Positions 56,658-64,000 of a DNA stretch of 64,000 nt are shown piece by piece. The stretch is taken from positions 1,228,028 through 1,292,027 of the forward strand of contig CP070742.1 in assembly GCA_020348065.1 (NCBI GenBank), read 5' to 3'. The number at the start of each line of letters is the position of its first letter. Positions within the stretch are counted from its first letter, which is position 1. Under the pieces are notes generated by a model, which ran no database searches, was not told the origin of the DNA, and saw nothing but the letters and a program-made list of their open reading frames with translations. The DNA comes from Candidatus Zixiibacteriota bacterium. GTDB lineage: Bacteria; Zixibacteria; MSB-5A5; UBA10806. A program made the position numbers and the translations under genes.

Positions 56658-59285
56658 CTACCAATCATATCCGGCATAAAAATATACCGCATCAAGACCC
56701 CGCGAGGTCCGACCGTACCATACGGAAATAGGGCCCAGGGGGCTTTTCAGGGAGACACCCGCCCCTGCCGAGTATCTCAGTTCAGAGAACCTTATATACT
56801 GCAGCTTGTTCCAGATATTTCCCATATCATATTTCAGGTGCAGATAAAATGGCCCGGGTAAATTATATCGAAAGGCCAGTTCGCCGGAAAAGAGTTTATC
56901 TCCTAAAACCTCATCCTGATAAAGGCCGATAAAATTCTGATATCCCCCCAATATGAATTCATCGAAATACGGCATAAAATTGCTCGATAAGCCCAGGGAT
57001 ATCCTGGGGTGGAAATTCATATTCCCCGTAATTCTATAATAAGATTCCAGGGACGTATGAAATCGAGTATAGGCTATCTTTTCCCCGGTAAGTTCCCCGG
57101 CAAAATCAAGCTCGAAAATGTGGTATTTCCCGCTTTCCGGAAAGCTAATGTTATCTCTGGTATCGACGATGGATCGGAAACCGACGCTGCCTTTATCGAA
57201 AGTCTGCCGCCCTTCGACCGAGGGTTCATCCCAACGATACCTGCGTATCTTTCCCACCACCGAAAATGTTCCCAGCCGCGATATCTGTCTTCCGATGGAG
57301 AGTTCGCCGCCGTGCCGGTACTGCGCGTTATAGCCCTCATATTGATGATCAATATAATGATTTCTTTTAAATTCCTCGTAATCGAATTCCAGTTTATAGG
57401 TGAAATATGTCTTAAAGATTCTGTCGGCCTTAAAATTGATCGAGACCGATCTTCTTTTCTCGCCGACTGTGGTCGATAAGAAAAACTGCTGCCCGGCCCC
57501 GAAAACGTTATCGTCCACAATGTCAAATAACGCTTTTGCTCCGTATTCGTTGTCGTATCTGGCCGCGGTCCGTATCATTTTTGAAGGTTTCTCGTTTACC
57601 CGCACTATAAGAGATACCCCCTCTGAATCCGGTATGGCGAGAAACCTGGCCGTCTCGAACAATCCCGTCCCATATAGATCCGAGACTCCCTGCTCGGCTC
57701 TATCGCCTTTGTAAACATCGCCGACATCGAATGGCACGTGTCTTTTTATCATCCAGTCTCTTGTGAAATCGTTGCCCTCGATAATAAGGCTCTTTATTTT
57801 TCCTTCGTCGACCAATAATCGCAGGTGTCCGCTTTCCCTGTTGAATTCGGCGGAGACCCTGACCAGATTGAAGCCGGAATCGATATACAGGCTCTCAATT
57901 CTTTTCGTATCAGATTTCAGCATCCTGCGATTCAGCGTCATACCGGGCCGGCTTTCGATCAAATCCAATATCCTGTTTTCAGGAAATAAAATCGCGCCCT
58001 CAACCGAGATCTTTTTAATCCGGGAGCAATCGTTCAAGATGTAATCAATAAAATAACCCGAATCCACGCAGACAATCTCAGCGCGGGCGTCTTCAAGAAA
58101 TCCGGAAGACATGGCGGCATTGAGATTAGCCCTGATATCCGAAGTCAACATTATGGTGGAATCTGTGAATAAAACCTTAAACATCGTTTTCGGCAAAACC
58201 TCCAGGCCGGATATTTCCCATCCGATAACGGGCCGGTACAGCTCGCCGTTATTGGATAACTTAAACCGGTCAAGCAATTCGTTGAGCCGAGGCATTACGG
58301 ATAGAGCCGCTTCCTCTCCGGCGGATATTATCGATGCGACGTCTGAAAAATCGGTCGATGTTATTCCCTTGAGATTCGGGACTACGGCCAGATCGGCTTT
58401 TTCAAGCGATTCGGTTTTTTTCTTCATGGACATAATGTTGGTGGTTTGATCCGCCATTTCAATAACGTTTTCATCTCCCGTCGCCGGTACCAGTTCGGAT
58501 GTTGTGTTCACTGCCACAATAGGAAACTCTTTGACATTTTCCAGCACTGATATGGGGATCGGATCCACCAGCCCGCCATCCACCAGAAACCTTCCGCCGA
58601 TATCCACGGGCGTAAATGCGACGGGAGCGGCAAGAGTAGCTCTCATGGCCTCGGCCAGGTTGCCGGATGATATCACCACCTCCTCTCCGGTCGAGAGGTC
58701 GGTACAGACTATCCTTATGGGGGGATCGAGATAATCGAAACTAACGCTGGATCTGATTCCCGCTCTGGTGGCCAGTTTTTCCAAAAACTGGCTGAGGTTT
58801 TGTCCTGAAGTAATGGCCCCCGGTATCACCGGCCGCCAGTCGCTGAATCTAATCGTTATCAGACTTTTTTCCGGTAATCCTTTTTGAGTCGCGAGAAGGC
58901 TGCCCCGCAAAGGATTCGGCGAGAAAAGTTCAAGCCAGTTTACCCTCAACGCTATCTGCTCGATCTCCTCCGGCCTGTATCCCGCCGAATACAGGCCCCC
59001 TACAACTCCTCCCATCGATACCCCGGCGATAATTCGTATATCGATGTTTTCGCTTTCCAGGACTTTCAATACCCCGATATGCGCGAGACCTCTGGCCCCC
59101 CCTCCCGAAAGAACCAGCCCGATACCCGGTTTTAGCCCGTCTTCGAAATCCGATGGAAATATTTGAGATGGACTATAGCTCGGACTTATAATAATTTTAT
59201 CCGTGGAATCGGCCTGAGAACAGGATACCGGCGCGAGAATTGAGAAAAATACCAAAAGGAAAAAAGGGGCCGTTATCTTAAACAT
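56658..59285 (-). CDS. Patatin-like phospholipase with POTRA domains and Omp85 β-barrel (PlpD/type Vd-like)
   Basis: The 875 residues start with a signal peptide. A patatin domain follows with the oxyanion loop LSGGGARGLAHIG, nucleophile Ser90 in GVSMGG and the catalytic Asp in LVDGGLVDP. Two or three POTRA-like segments (KISVEGAILFPENRIL, SLIIEGNDFTRDWMI) lead into a 16-strand type barrel of the Omp85/BamA superfamily, ending in an aromatic residue (FYAGYDW). By analogy with PlpD the lipase domain is moved to or through the outer membrane; that is family knowledge. It has a leaderless-type promoter. Confidence 0.9.
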   Translation of the reverse strand: MFKITAPFFLLVFFSILAPVSCSQADSTDKIIISPSYSPSQIFPSDFEDGLKPGIGLVLSGGGARGLAHIGVLKVLESENIDIRIIAGVSMGGVVGGLYSAGYRPEEIEQIALRVNWLELFSPNPLRGSLLATQKGLPEKSLITIRFSDWRPVIPGAITSGQNLSQFLEKLATRAGIRSSVSFDYLDPPIRIVCTDLSTGEEVVISSGNLAEAMRATLAAPVAFTPVDIGGRFLVDGGLVDPIPISVLENVKEFPIVAVNTTSELVPATGDENVIEMADQTTNIMSMKKKTESLEKADLAVVPNLKGITSTDFSDVASIISAGEEAALSVMPRLNELLDRFKLSNNGELYRPVIGWEISGLEVLPKTMFKVLFTDSTIMLTSDIRANLNAAMSSGFLEDARAEIVCVDSGYFIDYILNDCSRIKKISVEGAILFPENRILDLIESRPGMTLNRRMLKSDTKRIESLYIDSGFNLVRVSAEFNRESGHLRLLVDEGKIKSLIIEGNDFTRDWMIKRHVPFDVGDVYKGDRAEQGVSDLYGTGLFETARFLAIPDSEGVSLIVRVNEKPSKMIRTAARYDNEYGAKALFDIVDDNVFGAGQQFFLSTTVGEKRRSVSINFKADRIFKTYFTYKLEFDYEEFKRNHYIDHQYEGYNAQYRHGGELSIGRQISRLGTFSVVGKIRRYRWDEPSVEGRQTFDKGSVGFRSIVDTRDNISFPESGKYHIFELDFAGELTGEKIAYTRFHTSLESYYRITGNMNFHPRISLGLSSNFMPYFDEFILGGYQNFIGLYQDEVLGDKLFSGELAFRYNLPGPFYLHLKYDMGNIWNKLQYIRFSELRYSAGAGVSLKSPLGPISVWYGRTSRGLDAVYFYAGYDW

Positions 59286-59291
59286 AACCGA

Positions 59292-59320
59292 ATTTTACTT
59301 AGATAACCACCCCAAATCAA
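59292..59320 (-). promoter_or_regulatory. Promoter of the patatin/Omp85 gene, leaderless
   Basis: On the minus strand TTGATT (59320-59315), 17 bases and TAAAAT (59297-59292) end six bases before ATG 59285. There is no Shine-Dalgarno sequence. Confidence 0.65.
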
Positions 59321-59324
59321 GACA

Positions 59325-60071
59325 ATGAATCAAAAAACGATTAAAAAATATTCGTCCCTGGCATTTAAAAAGTACAGGGGAAAATACGGCCTTTTTCTGG
59401 CCGAAGGGAGCCATATCATCGATGAGCTGCTGAGATCGGAATGGGATACGGAATGTATTCTAACGTCGAATGGCGAATTGTTCGAAAAATTGGAAAAAGA
59501 GAAGATAATACATGATATTGAACTTGTAAAACCAGCCGTAATAGGTAAAATAGCCACCACCAAAACTCCGCAAGAAATTCTGGGAGTAGTCAAAATTCCT
59601 CAGTTATCGACCGCAGATCTTACATTCTATAAAAGAATTATCATTACCGACCGGATTAAGAATCCCGGAAATATGGGGACTATAATCAGGACCGCCCGGG
59701 CCTTTGGTTTCAATGCGGTAATAACAACTTCAAAATCGGTAGAAATATTCAATCCCAAAGTTGTCCGGGCGGCTCAAGGAGCGATGTTCGGTGTAAGGTT
59801 GTTTTTCAATATAAAGACAAAGGAAATCGGCGAAAAGTTAAAATCGACCCACACTTTCTACGCCCTCGATCCGCGCGGGGATATCGATATAAATAATATT
59901 GAATCCCATGATAGACATGTTCTTATAGTTGGATCCGAAATTGAGGGAATCAGCGAATCTCTCATGAATTTAGTCGATCATAGAATCAGGATATCCCATA
60001 CCGGCTCCGTGGACTCGCTAAATGCCGCCGTGGCAGGCGGCATAGCGATGCATCGATTCAGCGGAAGATAA
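59325..60071 (+). CDS. SpoU/TrmH-family RNA 2'-O-methyltransferase
   Basis: It transfers a methyl group from S-adenosylmethionine to a ribose of rRNA or tRNA. The 248 residues have an N-terminal substrate-binding domain (KYRGKYGLFLAEGSHIIDE) and a C-terminal SPOUT knot with the three motifs: KNPGNMGTIIRTARAFG (motif 1), LIVGSEIEGIS (motif 2) and RISHTGSVDSLNAAVAGGIA (motif 3). Length and order fit the RlmB/TsnR-like group; the exact RNA site cannot be told. No ribosome site is visible before the ATG. The gene is divergent from the patatin gene with a 39-base gap. Confidence 0.9.
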   Translation: MNQKTIKKYSSLAFKKYRGKYGLFLAEGSHIIDELLRSEWDTECILTSNGELFEKLEKEKIIHDIELVKPAVIGKIATTKTPQEILGVVKIPQLSTADLTFYKRIIITDRIKNPGNMGTIIRTARAFGFNAVITTSKSVEIFNPKVVRAAQGAMFGVRLFFNIKTKEIGEKLKSTHTFYALDPRGDIDINNIESHDRHVLIVGSEIEGISESLMNLVDHRIRISHTGSVDSLNAAVAGGIAMHRFSGR

Positions 60072-60114
60072 TTGATCATATACAATTAAACTCTTCCGGA
60101 TTTTTATAGAATAA

Positions 60115-60143
60115 TTGCGTCCCCGCTAAAAGCTATGTATAAT
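60115..60143 (+). promoter_or_regulatory. Promoter of the alcohol dehydrogenase gene
   Basis: TTGCGT (60115-60120), 17 bases and a perfect TATAAT (60138-60143). The leader of about 35 bases holds GGAGG five bases before ATG 60187. Confidence 0.7.
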
Positions 60144-60186
60144 AAGGTTTAATAAATAACAAAGATAACAAAACAGCGGAGGAATC

Positions 60187-61380
60187 ATGCTTCCATTCGA
60201 TTTTAAATTACCAACTAAAATATATTTCGGCGTGGGACGAATAAATGAGATCGGCGAGTTGTTAAAGCCCGTGGGGGAAAAAGCCCTGATCGTTACCGGC
60301 AAATCATCTATGCGAAAATTCGGCATTCTGGACAGGGCAGTGGAACTTCTTAAGAAAGAGAATATCGATTCTGTGGCGTTCGAGGGTATCGAGCCCAATC
60401 CCCGCCATACCACCTGCGATAAAGCAGCGGCGATTGCCAGAGACAACGGCTGCGATTTCATTGTCGGTCTTGGCGGTGGTTCGAGTATGGACGCCGCCAA
60501 GGGGATCGCTATTACCGCCAGAACCGGCATCTCGGTATGGGAATATGTTTACCGCGGACCCGATTTCACCCAGAGAAAAGTTGAGGAGGCGCTGCCCATA
60601 GTCTGTATCCCCACCGTCGCCGCCACCGGCAGCGAGGCCGATTCCGGCGGTATCATTTCAAACTGGGAGACACGCGAAAAGACGGGGATATTCGGCCCGC
60701 CCCTTTTCCCTTCAGTTTCCATCGTCGATCCCGGGCTAACCGTAACTTGCCCAGAGGAATACACCCTCGACGGGGGCGTCGATATTATCTCCCACGTAAT
60801 CGAAACTTATTTCACCGGCACCTCGGAGGCTTACCTGCAGGACCGCTTCTCCGAATCAATTATTAAGACTGTAATCAGGTATCTGCCCCGCGCCGTAAAA
60901 GACGGGGCCGATATCGAGGCCCGCTCGCATCTGTCCTGGTGCTCAACTCTTGCCCTGTCGGGTCTGATCAATTCCGGTCGCGGAGGAGGATATCCCCTGC
61001 ATGCCCTGCAACATGTGGTCAGCGCTCATTACGATATCAGCCACGGCCGGGGGCTGGCGCTTCTTCTCCCCGCCCTGATGGATTTCACCGAACCGGCAAG
61101 ACCCGAAAAATACGTCGAGATGGGAAAGAATATCTTCGGATTTCGATACGGCGACGAGGATATCCGTCAGGCGGCCCGCGAAGCTATCGATAGCATGAAG
61201 GGCTGGCTGGCCTCCATCGGGCGGCTTCTGACATTCACCGAACTCGGTATCGACGACAGTAAATTCGAGGTCATGGCGGATGATCTCGAAAGGCTCTATA
61301 TGCGGGACAGGGGACACCTGGTCAACCCCCGCCCCATAGATAAAGCCGGTGCGCTGGAGATATTCAGGATGAGTTTGTAA
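60187..61380 (+). CDS. Iron-containing (group III) alcohol dehydrogenase
   Basis: The 397 residues fit the NAD(P)-dependent metal alcohol dehydrogenase family (BDH/YqhD-like). The N-terminal nucleotide domain has VGLGGGSSMDAAK and IPTVAATGSEAD. The metal ligands are visible as Asp and His in GGVDIISHVIE, then His in LHALQHVVSAHYDISHGRG. These enzymes interconvert aldehydes and alcohols; the substrate cannot be assigned. It is a single gene, convergent with the methyltransferase fusion. Confidence 0.92.
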   Translation: MLPFDFKLPTKIYFGVGRINEIGELLKPVGEKALIVTGKSSMRKFGILDRAVELLKKENIDSVAFEGIEPNPRHTTCDKAAAIARDNGCDFIVGLGGGSSMDAAKGIAITARTGISVWEYVYRGPDFTQRKVEEALPIVCIPTVAATGSEADSGGIISNWETREKTGIFGPPLFPSVSIVDPGLTVTCPEEYTLDGGVDIISHVIETYFTGTSEAYLQDRFSESIIKTVIRYLPRAVKDGADIEARSHLSWCSTLALSGLINSGRGGGYPLHALQHVVSAHYDISHGRGLALLLPALMDFTEPARPEKYVEMGKNIFGFRYGDEDIRQAAREAIDSMKGWLASIGRLLTFTELGIDDSKFEVMADDLERLYMRDRGHLVNPRPIDKAGALEIFRMSL

Positions 61381-61400
61381 TTCGATAAATAAACCGAGGC

Positions 61401-61423
61401 GTCGGGTTCCTGCGGAACCCGAC
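61401..61423. repeat. Palindromic hairpin between convergent genes
   Basis: A ten-base-pair stem (61401-61410 with 61414-61423) with a TGC loop, ending in GACCTAC, belongs to the same family as the repeats at 1668-1722 and 7146-7168. It touches the stop codon of the minus-strand gene and may end transcription from both sides. Confidence 0.55.
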
Positions 61424-62782
61424 CTACTTCCTCCCAATTATCAAAGCCGTCGGGCCGGGGAGCCTGATTAATTTGATATCTTCGAATCCGGTCTTTTTCA
61501 GCCAGCCGGTATATTCCGCCTCGCTGTATGACGATCCCCCGCGCGTGCCCACCAGCATATTGAGGGCGAAAAGGGCTGCCGTAGGAGGCGAGGTCTTATC
61601 GTCTTTGAGAATAAAATCCTGAATCACCACCCTGCCGTTTTCTGACAGGGCCTTGAACGATTTTTCCAATAGCTCGACATTTTCTTCCGGGCTGTTCATA
61701 TGGCAAATGGCAGAGATAAATACGAGATCAAAACCGATACCGAAATCGTCCTTACGCATATCGCCCGCCCTGGTTGTTACGCGATCCGAGAGCCCCGCTT
61801 CATCGATATGCTTTTGCGCGATGGGGATTACGGTGGGAAGATCGAACACCTCGGCACGCAGGCTCTCATTAGCCCTGGCCGCTGCAATCGAATAGGCGCC
61901 GGAACCGCCTCCCACGTCCAGCATTTTACTCACTTTTTCTAAACCTACTGTCCTTATGACCTGGGGCGCTCTCGCGGTAGCGCTCTTATGCATGGCCGCA
62001 ATAAACGGCACCGTCCATTCGTCTCCACGATCGACCATATCCTTATATGTTACCGAGGTTCCTTTTCCGATACATTCGGTAAGCGTCGACCACCGTCCCC
62101 ACAGGTGGACGGTATGCATCAGGCTGGCCCGGGAATCATCGGGAGCGCCTTCTACAAAGTAACGGGATGATATCGGTGTATTGTAAAACGAGGCATCTTT
62201 CTTCTCCAGAAGGTTTAGAGAGACCAATGCATTTAGAAACATCTCTGTCGCCCGGGAATCGATGTCCAGCTTTTTCGCGACCTCGGCGGCACTCGCACCG
62301 CTATCAACCGCCGAGAATATATCCAGCTCCACGGCGGAGAGTATCACCCGGCTAATTTGAAATCCCCTGATCCTCTGGTTCAGTTCATCGGGTAGAACGC
62401 CGGCCTCGTCCTGGGCTTTAAACGCCGCCATCATCCTCTTTTTGTTGGTGTCGATCTCAGCTCTGACTGCCGAGACATCGGTGTTGACCAGCCGCTCCAC
62501 CACCTTTCCCGACTTGAAATGCTCGGTAACTATTTCAGAAACGTTCTCTACCGTCAAACCGGAATACCAGATTCCCTCAGGGTAAACCACCATGTTGGGA
62601 CCCCGTTCGCAGAGCCCGATAGACCCGCAGGTGGTGATCTGCACCGTATCCCCCAGACCGTTTTTCATTATCTCTTTTCTCAGGCAGTCGATTACCTTTT
62701 CCGAGCCGTGCGCCGCGCAGCCGGGTACCCCCTCCGGTTTCTGCTGGTTGCAGACATAAACGTGGTACTTAAAGGGTTCCAT
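61424..62782 (-). CDS. Fusion of a thioredoxin-like [2Fe-2S] ferredoxin domain and an O-methyltransferase-like domain
   Basis: ATG 62794 is in frame, but GGAG lies six bases before ATG 62782, which I prefer (452 residues). The N-terminal 80 residues resemble thioredoxin-like ferredoxins: CNQQKPEGVPGC, then TTCGSIGLCERGPNMVVYPEG. The C-terminal part has a winged-helix dimerisation region (IFSAVDSGASAAEVAKKLDI) and a SAM-binding fold with motif I DVGGGSGAYSIA, as in class I plant-type/hydroxyindole O-methyltransferases. The second Cys pair is C-x5-C, where the usual spacing is C-x3-C. The substrate is unknown; the redox domain suggests control by, or electron transfer to, a partner. Confidence 0.78.
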   Translation of the reverse strand: MEPFKYHVYVCNQQKPEGVPGCAAHGSEKVIDCLRKEIMKNGLGDTVQITTCGSIGLCERGPNMVVYPEGIWYSGLTVENVSEIVTEHFKSGKVVERLVNTDVSAVRAEIDTNKKRMMAAFKAQDEAGVLPDELNQRIRGFQISRVILSAVELDIFSAVDSGASAAEVAKKLDIDSRATEMFLNALVSLNLLEKKDASFYNTPISSRYFVEGAPDDSRASLMHTVHLWGRWSTLTECIGKGTSVTYKDMVDRGDEWTVPFIAAMHKSATARAPQVIRTVGLEKVSKMLDVGGGSGAYSIAAARANESLRAEVFDLPTVIPIAQKHIDEAGLSDRVTTRAGDMRKDDFGIGFDLVFISAICHMNSPEENVELLEKSFKALSENGRVVIQDFILKDDKTSPPTAALFALNMLVGTRGGSSYSEAEYTGWLKKTGFEDIKLIRLPGPTALIIGRK

Positions 62783-62933
62783 TACGCTCTCCATATCTAA
62801 TGATTCTCATAACTCTCTTTTACCGGGCCGAGGATTTTTAGTTCGCCGGATCTGCACCGCAGGCGCCTCGAATATCGCCAATCATCGAGGTTCAAGATAA
62901 TGGTGAGCGGGCGTTCGATCAATTGAAAAAAAG

Positions 62934-62958
62934 GACGAGGAATCCTCGCCCCTACTAT
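62934..62958. repeat. Short palindrome of the CCTAC repeat family
   Basis: GGACGAGGAATCCTCG followed by CCCCTAC forms a small perfect stem. It lies between the minus-strand M28 peptidase gene and the fusion gene. The remaining bases of 62795-62979 show nothing else. Confidence 0.4.
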
Positions 62959-62979
62959 GATCTGCTGTGTTATTTACCT

Positions 62980-64000
62980 CTATTTTAACAGTAACATTCT
63001 ACCCGCATTCTCACGCCCGTCCACACTCAAGATGTAAAAATAAACGCCCGACGACAACTCATCGGCGTTCCAGGCGATCCGGTGAGCGCCTGTATCCAAC
63101 CAGCCGTCGACAAGCTGGGTCACTTTACGTCCCAGGATATCGTACACGCCAGATCAACGTTGCTCTCAGATGGAACGGTAAACGAAATAGTGGTAGCGGC
63201 ATTGAAGGGATTGGGGTAGTTACCGTGCAGGACAAACTCCGATGGCAGGGAAACCGGCCCATCAATGGAGGTCATCGTAGAATCCGGCGTGGCCAGGGTG
63301 GCTGTGGCGCCGATGGCGGCCCTGGTATATTCGGTAAAATAAGGGGCGTTGATATTCGACATATTATCGGCGGTGGTATGATAGTAGGGATTGGAATCGT
63401 TAGTAAAGTCCTCGATACCGAGAATCGCGGGATAGTTATAGTCCCAGAAGGAGGCGTGATCGGAACGGTCGGTGGAGCCGTAAGTTAGCCGAGTGGGATT
63501 TAAGGAAATATTGTAATCGTTGATAACGGTTATTAAAAGATCGCCGAGCGCGATGGAGGAATTATCGGTTCCGCAATGGAGCTCAATTACGCCGTCCCCA
63601 TTGCCGTCATAAGCGATCATATCGAAATTGAACACGCCCACTATGTTTTCGCCCATTATGTAGGCTTTGGCGGCGTATTCCTCGGAGCCCAACAATCCCT
63701 GTTCTTCGCCTGTCCATAAACAGAACTTGATGGTTTTTTCAAAGCTGCCGCTGGCGAACAATCTGGCCGCCTCAATGACCGCAGCGGTCCCCGACCCGTT
63801 ATCGTCGGCCCCGGTGGCGGTGTCGTATGATTGCTCCGATCTATTGTCAAAATGACCGCAGATAACGACCTCCTCATCGGGATAGATTGTGCCGGTTTTG
63901 GTGGCGATAACGTTCTGCCAGGCCTCTTGATGGTTGCCCGACTCATCAATCCAGGTGATACCGCCATTGGTGGTCCTGGTTATAATCCCGCTCCCACAGG
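62980..64000 (-). CDS. Secreted M28-family zinc peptidase with PNPFN C-terminal domain; one frameshift; partial
   Basis: The reading frame enters from the right edge. It shows the M28 metal motifs: His in VVICGHFDN, the bridging Asp in GADDNGSG, Glu-Glu in TGEEQGLLGSEEYA, Asp in NFDMIAYDGN and His in YYHTTADNM. After the catalytic domain comes NYPNPFNAATTISFTVP, the start of a FlgD-like/type IX sorting-type domain. The frame stops at 63120 through a one-base loss near 63146; with one base added it continues DLAVYDILGRKV to a natural end at 62980 (GRMLLLK). The break is probably a sequence error. It is an aminopeptidase-like enzyme acting outside the cell. Confidence 0.82.

Overview
The window comes from a Gram-negative bacterium. 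It carries genes for Kdo synthesis and lipopolysaccharide export, a patatin–POTRA–β-barrel outer-membrane protein and many secreted proteins with lipoboxes or signal peptides. Secreted proteins end in a PNPFN-type C-terminal domain, a dockerin-like repeat pair or an IPTL-CTERM anchor. Together with DUF2723, DUF4159/DUF4175 and DUF3857 proteins this points to the FCB side of the tree. An uncultivated lineage such as candidate division Zixibacteria is my best guess, from general familiarity and not from a search. I saw no rRNA, tRNA, CRISPR array, prophage or intact IS. Three frameshifts in the two secreted genes at the window edges suggest a draft or metagenome assembly.

Layout. 1-1395 (-): broken BNR-repeat secreted protein, followed by a cluster of palindromic repeats. 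1764-11209 (-): envelope locus in three transcription units, kdsB-pyrG-lipoprotein-kdsA, a GT-C-like membrane protein, and kdsC-kdsD-lpxL-like-lptC-lptB. These supply the Kdo pathway (arabinose-5-P, Kdo-8-P, Kdo, CMP-Kdo, with CTP from PyrG), an acyltransferase and part of the Lpt exporter. 11287-20597 (+): five tandem paralogous GT-C-like proteins of about 600 residues, each with its own promoter. 20569-25117: a class V aminotransferase and an SDR (-), then serine palmitoyltransferase and a GNAT-like acyltransferase (+), a likely bacterial sphingolipid locus. 25136-39221 (-): one long co-oriented run with mutM, two DUF3857/transglutaminase-like proteins, and a four-gene membrane module present twice on either side of CBS, SPFH and NfeD genes.

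39499-40578 (+): a carbamoyl-phosphate synthase small-chain homologue without its catalytic residues. 40990-46762 (+): two large repeat-containing secreted proteins. 47004-52879 (+): DUF4159, DUF4175-like and TPR genes. 53262-56036 (+): a DUF2723 glycosyltransferase. The window ends with a small unknown gene, the patatin/Omp85 protein, an RNA methyltransferase, an iron-type alcohol dehydrogenase, a ferredoxin-methyltransferase fusion and a partial M28 peptidase.

Two themes stand out. First, the duplicated four-gene membrane module around SPFH/NfeD/CBS looks like an uncharacterised membrane complex. Second, many first genes of transcription units have a sigma70-like promoter whose -10 box lies only 5-8 bases before the start codon, with no Shine-Dalgarno sequence. 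This implies widespread leaderless mRNAs beside ordinary SD-led genes inside operons.
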